Program-made: the position numbers and the translations under genes
Shown: piece by piece, positions 7,597 through 12,770 of the stretch
Position numbering within the stretch: position 1 is the stretch's first letter
Layout: each line of letters begins with the position of its first letter
Origin: Balneolales bacterium
GTDB lineage: Bacteria > Bacteroidota > Rhodothermia > Balneolales > Natronogracilivirgulaceae
NCBI GenBank assembly: GCA_007127665.1
Contig: SKYY01000162.1
Span: 1-12,770, forward strand
Length of the DNA stretch: 12,770 bases
Reading direction: 5' to 3'
The notes under the pieces: model-generated
Database searches by the model: none
What the model saw: only the letters and a program-made list of their open reading frames with translations
What the model was told of the DNA's origin: nothing

Positions 7597-7652
7597 TACT
7601 GGCCCTGACTTTCACGATGGTTTCATTGCCGTCAAAACAAGAACAAATCCAT

Positions 7653-9800
7653 TTATCCCCCCCCGGCCCCATCTCCATCCAAATAGTTGGCAAGCACTCC
7701 GAGCAAATCCTTCTTTTTATAAGGCTTGGACATATAAGCCGAAAAACCCTGGGATAGATAGTAATCGGCATCGCCCCGTAAAGCATGCGCAGTGAGAGCT
7801 ATGACCGGCACGGATCTGTAAGATGCTTTTTTGCGGAGGGACTTGAGCGTCTTTACACCGTCCATGCCCGGACCCAGGCTGATATCCAGCAGAATCAGAT
7901 CAAATTTTGATTTTTTTATCTCATCCAGCGCCTTTTCCCCGGAATCGACGATAACAACATCATACAACTCCCCCAGATACATCTTGGCAACCTCTGAACT
8001 GTCGAAATCGTCCTCAACGATCAGAATGCGGGCAACAGCTCCGGATTTTTTTCCAACCGGCTGGTGGATGTTGATTTCCGGCTTCTCCTGTATCGGTGCC
8101 TCAGATGACTTCAGCGGTATACGGAGCGTAAATGTGGAACCCTGTCCTTTTTTGCTTTGCACCGATATGGAGCCTCCAAGGATCTTGGCCAGTTTCCGGC
8201 TGATGGTCAAACCAAGACCTGTTCCTTCGTATTTTCTGGAATAGCCGGAGCTTTCCTGCTGAAACTCATCAAAGACACGAGGCAGAAATTCCGTAGATAT
8301 ACCAATACCTGTATCCCTGACATGTACAAGTGCCCATTCGTCCAAAAGGTCGCGTTCGGTGGCAACGGTTACTTCCACTAATCCGGCATCGGTGTATTTT
8401 ATGGCATTGGAAAGCAGGTTGTACAAGATACGTCCGAACAGCTGGCGGTCCACATCCACAAGTAACTCTTCAATATCACTCTTGACTTCCAGACCAAGGT
8501 CTTTATGCCCGGCCGGACGCGCATGCAGATTCACGCTGCGACTGACTTCGTCAATGAGGTTGACCCGTTCCGGCTGGACCCTCACCTTGTCGGCTTCAAG
8601 TTTGACAAGGTCAAGTACCGACTCAATCGTTTCCATCAGTCGATGGCCACTGGCGGATATCCTGACAGCCATCTCCCGTGCTTCACCCTCCGGAAGTTCC
8701 GATTCCAGTATGCTTGCAAAACCAAGCACACCGGTAAGCGGAGTGCGCATCTCGTGGCTCATGTTGGCCAGCAGTGCCGTCTTGACACGGCTCATGGACT
8801 CCGCGGTCTCTTTGGCCTGGATCAACTCCTGCTGATACCGTTTACGGTCGGATATATCACGTGAGTTTATGATCACACCCGAAATTGTCGGTTCCTCCAT
8901 CAAATTGGTACCTATGGACTCCAGGTGAATCCAATTCCCATTCTTGTGGAGACAACGACACTCCAGCATAATTTCCTCATCCGCTTGTTCCATCATTCTC
9001 CGGAACGAGTCGCGCACCTCAGCCATATCTTCATTGTGGATAAAATCGAGAGCCGGTTTTCCCAATAAATCTTCCTCGCAGTACCCGAGGGTTTTTTGTA
9101 CTGAGGGTGCCACATAGATGATCTTGCCTTCGCTATCCAGTATCGTGATCACATCAGAGCTTTTCTGGATCAGCGTTCGAAACCGTTTTTCACTGGAGCG
9201 GATCATCTCCTCGGTCCGTGTCCGCACCATATAAGACGCGACCAGTTCCACCATCAGCGAGAGCGAATGGACCTCCAGCTCGGAGAAGTCTTTCCTGCTC
9301 TGCGGCCAGTAAATAGCAACAGCCCCCTGATAACCGGCCTCCTTGGTCTGGAATGGGAAAAAAGCCACAGAACCGATCTCTTCTTTCACCATCATTTCGC
9401 GCTCGGCAGCCGCTCTGTCGGGAATCATGGCAACATCGGGAAAAAGCATCGGCTCGCCGGTCGATATTTCCTCTTTCCACCAATTCCCGCACAAATGTAT
9501 GCAGGACTCATTCTTATCTCCGCATGAGCGTACATCGGGAGAGGTCCAGGAGATTCGTGTTTCTTTACGATCCGGTTGGGCCGTGCCGGTCGGATATATG
9601 CACAGACAAGCTCTTACAGCCTGGACCGCCTCCGCTATCTGGCCCAGAATGACAGACATGTCGGGAGGTTTACCCTGCATGAGTCCGACCCTGATACGGT
9701 TGATCACACTTTCAAATTGCTTTCGCTTGCGGGTGGTACCTGCGTGCTGGCCAAGTGCCATCTCGTCTTCTTCTACCAGAGTTCTCTTTTTGTCCGGCAT
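7653..9800 (-). CDS. Hybrid sensor histidine kinase (GAF-like, PAS, HisKA, HATPase, REC)
   Basis: This 715-residue protein has no membrane segment and should be cytosolic. An N-terminal region of about 31-190 looks like a GAF domain (FPDVAMIPD, IGSVAFFPF, GAVAIYWP) and contains a Cys cluster at 93, 100 and 104. A PAS domain follows at about 203-316, with RDISDRK at its end and a helical linker at 320-340. The HisKA phosphoacceptor is H349 in NMSHEMRTPL. The ATPase shows N-box N465 (NLLSNAIKY), G1 box DTGIG (496-500) and G2 box GTGLGL (526-531). A receiver domain at about 590-708 has acidic E596/D597/D598, phosphoacceptor D639, T670 and K692, all in place. Phosphate should pass from H349 to D639 and on to an Hpt protein or partner not seen here. 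The tail DGDGAGGG is low-complexity. ATG at codon 14 is an alternative start. It is divergent from the PP2C gene. Confidence 0.95.
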   Translation of the reverse strand: MPDKKRTLVEEDEMALGQHAGTTRKRKQFESVINRIRVGLMQGKPPDMSVILGQIAEAVQAVRACLCIYPTGTAQPDRKETRISWTSPDVRSCGDKNESCIHLCGNWWKEEISTGEPMLFPDVAMIPDRAAAEREMMVKEEIGSVAFFPFQTKEAGYQGAVAIYWPQSRKDFSELEVHSLSLMVELVASYMVRTRTEEMIRSSEKRFRTLIQKSSDVITILDSEGKIIYVAPSVQKTLGYCEEDLLGKPALDFIHNEDMAEVRDSFRRMMEQADEEIMLECRCLHKNGNWIHLESIGTNLMEEPTISGVIINSRDISDRKRYQQELIQAKETAESMSRVKTALLANMSHEMRTPLTGVLGFASILESELPEGEAREMAVRISASGHRLMETIESVLDLVKLEADKVRVQPERVNLIDEVSRSVNLHARPAGHKDLGLEVKSDIEELLVDVDRQLFGRILYNLLSNAIKYTDAGLVEVTVATERDLLDEWALVHVRDTGIGISTEFLPRVFDEFQQESSGYSRKYEGTGLGLTISRKLAKILGGSISVQSKKGQGSTFTLRIPLKSSEAPIQEKPEINIHQPVGKKSGAVARILIVEDDFDSSEVAKMYLGELYDVVIVDSGEKALDEIKKSKFDLILLDISLGPGMDGVKTLKSLRKKASYRSVPVIALTAHALRGDADYYLSQGFSAYMSKPYKKKDLLGVLANYLDGDGAGGG

Positions 9801-9829
9801 GGACTTGTTGTAGTGAAAAAATGTGTGTA

Positions 9830-9870
9830 TTGTAAATAGATATTACGGCGTAATATACGCCATTTTACAA
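9830..9870. promoter_or_regulatory. Overlapping palindromes between kinase and phosphatase genes
   Basis: Three inverted repeats are nested here. ATATTAC-GGC-GTAATAT spans 9840-9856 with perfect 7-bp arms. GGCGTA-ATA-TACGCC spans 9847-9861 with perfect 6-bp arms and overlaps the first, so the two hairpins exclude each other. An outer pair TTGTAAA (9830-9836) / TTTACAA (9864-9870) encloses both. The site is 30 bp from the kinase start and about 150 bp from the phosphatase start, a natural place for an operator controlling the kinase. The symmetry is directly seen; binding of a regulator is inference. Confidence 0.5.
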
Positions 9871-10021
9871 CACCCTGAAATCATATTTGAAACAAGGCGG
9901 AGAATTCTGCGTACTGTTCCATGCATTTACTCCGGACTTGCCGGAGCCGGAAAAAAACAGCTTGATGATCATGGCTTTTTTTTTCACGGAGACCAGATGA
10001 CACCACCCAATCACCCGTTAC
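9871..10021 (+). promoter_or_regulatory. Leader of the PP2C gene
   Basis: CATATTTG at 9882-9889 is one mismatch from the Bacteroidota -7 box TAnnTTTG, but no good -33 element precedes it. A hairpin TCCGG-ACTTG-CCGGA is at 9931-9945. A run of nine T occurs at 9976-9984. GGAG at 9988-9991 lies upstream of ATG 9997, the start of a 10-codon ORF described separately. None of these is certain. Confidence 0.3.
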
Positions 10022-10029
10022 GTGGCTGA
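9997..10029 (+). CDS. Possible 10-residue leader peptide overlapping the PP2C start
   Basis: ATG 9997 has GGAG (9988-9991) five bases upstream and opens a frame encoding MTPPNHPLRG, ending at TGA 10027-10029. It overlaps the GTG start of the phosphatase (10022) by eight bases, in another frame. Translation of this peptide could deliver ribosomes to the weak GTG start by coupling. The alternative is a one-base error or true frameshift near here, in which case the larger gene would start at 9997. The sequence alone does not decide. Confidence 0.3.
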   Translation: MTPPNHPLRG

Positions 10030-12487
10030 CTCACCCCGAAAATACAACTGGCTGCTCATCCCTGCTTTTGCCGGGCTGCTGCTGTTTATGCTGCTCATGC
10101 CCTGGTCGCACCCGACGGCCAAACTGACCGGTCTGGCCGATACGGAAGAAGTCATCAGCGAATCACGCCGCTTTCTCGGAAAATCGGGCATCAATCCCGG
10201 AGAGCTGCAGCCATTTGTCGTTTTCCGCACAAATGACGATCTGCTGGACCGCCAGGTGGCGTATTTCGGCAAAAGAAAACTTTCGGATTTCATCCGTAAT
10301 GGCTTCCTGCGCTTCATTCCCTCCTATTACTGGCAGGTCACGTGGATCGACACGGAGGATCACGAAGATGTAGCCGTAACCATGGAAAGCTACCGGCAGC
10401 CTTTTGGAGCTGCCGTGTTCCGGACTGTACACGCCCCCGATGCCGCACTTATCCGGTTTCATACGGAAAACCTGAGCGGGGCTGCCTTCCGCCTGCCGGA
10501 CCGCCATCCGTCCGTCACACTCCCGGAAAAACCGGAATACAAAGATGTGAAACCGGTCCTGAAGGGTACGGTCTGGGACAACTACCTCATGAGCGTGGAT
10601 TCCACCTACTACTCGGAACAGAACGAGCAACGCCTTCTCAACGTCGTGCTGGTGCCACCGGCCCGGATATTTGAACATGCCACCCGGGTTACAGTGACCC
10701 TGAATGCAGACGGACAACTGCACCAGATCGGCCAGCAAGTGATCATCAGCGGACAACCAGCCGCTGAAGCCGGTACGCCCGGCGGATTCCTACGCGCAAT
10801 CTTCTTCATACTTGCCCTGCTCCTTCTGATCACACTTTTTGCGAGACGAATTTTTCACCGCCTGGTGGATGTGCACAGCGCCGCTACGTACGGCATTATT
10901 GCCGCCATCCTGTTTCTGCTGCACATGCTTTTCATTCTGTTCCAAAGCTCCGCTTTTCACTACATAGATCAGCAGATCCTGCAGATTGTTGCCATGATGC
11001 TCATCATGGTGATCGTCTCCGTGTTTTTCGGAATCTTTATCTTCATGCTGACCGGACTCGGGGAGTCACTCAGCCGCGAAGTCTGGCCGGATAAAATCGC
11101 CAGCATCTCGCTGTTGCGGCTGGGCTATCACGACAGCAGCTCCATTGGCAATTCCACAGCCGCTGGCGTTCTGGGTGCTTTCATCTATCTCGGAATCGCC
11201 GCACTCATATACACACTGACCGATCACAGCTATCTCAATCCGCTGGACGGACAGCTTTTCTACGCCGACAGCTACCTGTTCCCCGCATGGCATGTCATCG
11301 CTCAAAGCCTCTTCTGGGCCATGCTCATCACCGCCGGCCTCTTTGCATGCCTTGTGTCATGGATCGGCATCAACCGGAAAAACACCGTGCTGCTACTGTT
11401 AAGCGGAGGTATCGTATTCACCCTGCTTTCATCACACCAAATCAGCACACCCGATTCACCCCTCATATTCGCTTTCTGGTTCTTCCCCGGCCTGGCCGCC
11501 ACCTGGTTTTTCCTTCGCCAGGACCTGCTTGCGCAGTTAATAGCCATTTTCGTATTTATCTCGCTCTGGACCACTGTGGATGGCAGGGTGATCACGGGTT
11601 CGCCTGATGCGTGGCTGGCCTGGTCACTCGTCGGACTGGCCGTGGCGCTGCTGGCCGGCGCAATCGGGCTGGCGGAATACGGCAAGCGATACGGCCATAT
11701 CCCGGAACTCACTCCCGGGTACATCCTCGAGATCGCACGGGAGCAGCGTGTGGAAAGGGAACTGGAAATCGCGCGGCAGGTTCACCAGTCGTTCCTGCCG
11801 GTCGACCTCCCGAAACTCGAAGGTTTGGATGTGGCCGCCAACTGTCACGCCGCATTTGATGTCGGCGGCGACTATTACGATGTGATTCCGATTGATGACC
11901 ACCGCATGGCATTTGTCGTGGGTGACGTAAGCGGCAAGGGCATCCAGGCTGCGTTCTTCATGACCATGGTCAAGGGCATATTCCAAAGCCTTGTCAAGGA
12001 AATACCCGACCCCCTTCCTCTCCTGACCCGCATGAACCGCCTCTTTTACGACAATGCACGTCGCGGCAGTTTCATTTCCATTTGCTATGGCCTGCTGGAT
12101 GTGCGTGATGGCACACTCAGATACGCCCGGGCCGGGCACAATCCGGCCATTTACCTTCACAGGAAAGAACAGAAAGCGGAGTTGCTCCGCTCGGGTGGAT
12201 TGGCTCTCGGGCTCACGCGAAATGATGACTTTGAGCAGAGCCTCTCGGAAGTGACCATCAAAATGACCCCTGAAGATACACTCATTTTCTACACCGACGG
12301 CGTAACGGAAGCACTCAATCCATCCGGTGAAATGTACGGAGAGAACCGCCTGGCCGCCGAAGCTTCAAAACACCACAACCTCTCCGCCATGCAAATGCTC
12401 GAGCAGCTTACAACTTCGGTAGTCCGCTACGCCTCTAACGTTCCACTGAATGATGACATGACCATGGTCGTCGTGCGCAGGGTGTGA
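10022..12487 (+). CDS. Polytopic membrane sensor with C-terminal SpoIIE/RsbU-type PP2C phosphatase
   Basis: The 821-residue product combines a membrane sensor with a PP2C-type serine/threonine phosphatase. A signal-anchor helix is at 10-28, then an extracytoplasmic domain of about 30-255 that I do not recognise. About nine membrane segments follow, roughly 256-275, 286-310, 319-346, 380-399, 423-449, 453-471, 480-498, 502-520 and 533-552. A linker helix (ERELEIARQVHQSFLP, 578-593) is typical of RsbU-like proteins. The phosphatase domain runs from about 600 to 821: metal ligands GGDYYD (615-620) and GDVSGKG (634-640), RAGHNP (703-708), FYTDGVTEA (756-764) and LNDDMTMVVV (809-818). All key aspartates are present, so it should be active. 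Relatives dephosphorylate anti-sigma-factor antagonists (partner switching); the target here is unknown. GTG 10022 is the only in-frame start after the stop at 9998 that keeps the first helix. Confidence 0.93.
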   Translation: MADSPRKYNWLLIPAFAGLLLFMLLMPWSHPTAKLTGLADTEEVISESRRFLGKSGINPGELQPFVVFRTNDDLLDRQVAYFGKRKLSDFIRNGFLRFIPSYYWQVTWIDTEDHEDVAVTMESYRQPFGAAVFRTVHAPDAALIRFHTENLSGAAFRLPDRHPSVTLPEKPEYKDVKPVLKGTVWDNYLMSVDSTYYSEQNEQRLLNVVLVPPARIFEHATRVTVTLNADGQLHQIGQQVIISGQPAAEAGTPGGFLRAIFFILALLLLITLFARRIFHRLVDVHSAATYGIIAAILFLLHMLFILFQSSAFHYIDQQILQIVAMMLIMVIVSVFFGIFIFMLTGLGESLSREVWPDKIASISLLRLGYHDSSSIGNSTAAGVLGAFIYLGIAALIYTLTDHSYLNPLDGQLFYADSYLFPAWHVIAQSLFWAMLITAGLFACLVSWIGINRKNTVLLLLSGGIVFTLLSSHQISTPDSPLIFAFWFFPGLAATWFFLRQDLLAQLIAIFVFISLWTTVDGRVITGSPDAWLAWSLVGLAVALLAGAIGLAEYGKRYGHIPELTPGYILEIAREQRVERELEIARQVHQSFLPVDLPKLEGLDVAANCHAAFDVGGDYYDVIPIDDHRMAFVVGDVSGKGIQAAFFMTMVKGIFQSLVKEIPDPLPLLTRMNRLFYDNARRGSFISICYGLLDVRDGTLRYARAGHNPAIYLHRKEQKAELLRSGGLALGLTRNDDFEQSLSEVTIKMTPEDTLIFYTDGVTEALNPSGEMYGENRLAAEASKHHNLSAMQMLEQLTTSVVRYASNVPLNDDMTMVVVRRV

Positions 12488-12498
12488 AATGGCGCATC

Positions 12499-12594
12499 CC
12501 ATGCACGTTAGCAGATAACCCCGACAGATACTGCCATGCACGTCAGCAGATAACCGCGACACATACCACCATGCACGTTAGCAGATAATGGTGG
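12499..12594. repeat. 35-bp direct repeat, three copies, ending in an inverted repeat
   Basis: Copies start at 12499, 12534 and 12569, with a spacing of exactly 35. The first 20 bases, CCATGCACGTTAGCAGATAA, are identical in copies 1 and 3 and differ by one base in copy 2. Copies 1 and 2 match at 30 of 35 positions, while copy 3 diverges after base 20. Copy 3 also sits inside a perfect inverted repeat, CCACCAT (12566-12572) / ATGGTGG (12588-12594), with a 15-base loop that could act as a terminator stem between the converging phosphatase and FAS1 genes, although no T-run follows. Thirty-five is not a multiple of three, so the array is not a protein repeat. Confidence 0.75.
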
Positions 12595-12639
12595 CACGCT
12601 CCGTTTCTCTGGCTGGAAACAAGATGGAATACCTTTCCG

Positions 12640-12770
12640 TCAATTGTCCGGCAGCAACACTTTGTCAATGGCGTGTATGGCGCCGTTTGTGGCAACCACG
12701 TCGGCCGCAACCAGCATTGCGCCACCTACGGAAATCCCCTGTTCGAGATGCTCAACCTTGAATACAGTCC
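12640..12770 (-). CDS. FAS1 (fasciclin) domain protein, C-terminal end only
   Basis: The last 42 codons of a minus-strand gene are visible, starting beyond the window and ending at TGA 12642-12640. The segment reads TVFKVEHLEQ, then GISVGGAMLVAADVVATNGA, then IHAIDKVLLPDN. The pattern of a short strand, Val-Ala-(A/T)-D-V-V-A-x-NG, and then IHxIDKVLLP is the H2 box that closes FAS1 domains. Bacterial FAS1 proteins are usually small secreted or surface adhesion-type proteins; a signal peptide, if any, would lie outside the window. It converges with the phosphatase gene, with the 35-bp repeats between them. Confidence 0.9.
   Translation of the reverse strand, partial: TVFKVEHLEQGISVGGAMLVAADVVATNGAIHAIDKVLLPDN

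Noticed and set aside
12499..12594. CRISPR array
   Set aside because: Only three copies, with about 13-15 bp between 20-bp cores, spacers similar to each other, and no cas gene nearby.
12543..12725. Minus-strand 60-codon open frame at the right end
   Set aside because: It is out of frame with the recognisable FAS1 C-terminus and runs into the 35-bp repeats.

Overview
The window looks like ordinary chromosome from a free-living, moderately GC-rich Gram-negative bacterium. Several things point to the Bacteroidota/Rhodothermota/Balneolota side of the tree: weak or absent Shine-Dalgarno sequences at many starts, AT-rich promoter regions inside a GC-richer genome, a DUF4168 secreted protein, a DUF6580 membrane protein, a FAS1 protein, and a hybrid kinase next to a membrane-bound PP2C phosphatase. 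The placement is inference; no rRNA or other marker is present. I see no mobile element, phage, CRISPR array, tRNA or rRNA.

Layout. (1) 1-2068, minus strand: the first 689 codons of mutS, cut by the window edge just after the Walker A motif. (2) 2203-2814, plus: a 3-methyladenine DNA glycosylase (Mpg/AAG family), divergent from mutS across 134 bp that carry a short palindrome, so two DNA-repair genes share a control region. (3) 2994-3497, minus: an exported DUF4168 protein made of two tandem copies of one ~50-residue unit. (4) 3751-4428, plus: a single-pass membrane-anchored protein of unknown function, preceded by an AT-rich leader with nested inverted repeats. (5) 4663-5193 and 5214-5951, plus: a DUF6580 membrane protein and a short-chain dehydrogenase, 20 bp apart and probably one transcript. 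(6) 5949-6074: six degenerate tandem copies of a 21-bp unit, starting at the dehydrogenase stop codon. (7) 6244-7596, plus: the magnesium channel/transporter MgtE, start fixed by a GAGG box. (8) 7653-9800, minus: a hybrid sensor histidine kinase (GAF-like, PAS, HisKA, HATPase, receiver), convergent with mgtE. (9) 10022-12487, plus: an 821-residue polytopic membrane protein ending in a SpoIIE/RsbU-type PP2C phosphatase, divergent from the kinase. The 221 bp between them hold two overlapping, mutually exclusive palindromes inside a third inverted repeat, and a 10-codon upstream ORF that overlaps the phosphatase start. (10) 12499-12594: a 35-bp direct repeat in three copies. (11) 12640-12770, minus: the last 42 codons of a FAS1 (fasciclin) protein.

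How the parts may work together: most genes are unrelated housekeeping neighbours. The one plausible local system is the divergent kinase/phosphatase pair (7653-12487). It joins a cytosolic phosphorelay-type sensor to a membrane sensor whose output is a PP2C phosphatase. No anti-sigma factor or antagonist gene is present, so its target is unknown. The least explained signals are the non-coding repeats (21-bp and 35-bp families, and the palindromes at 9830-9870).
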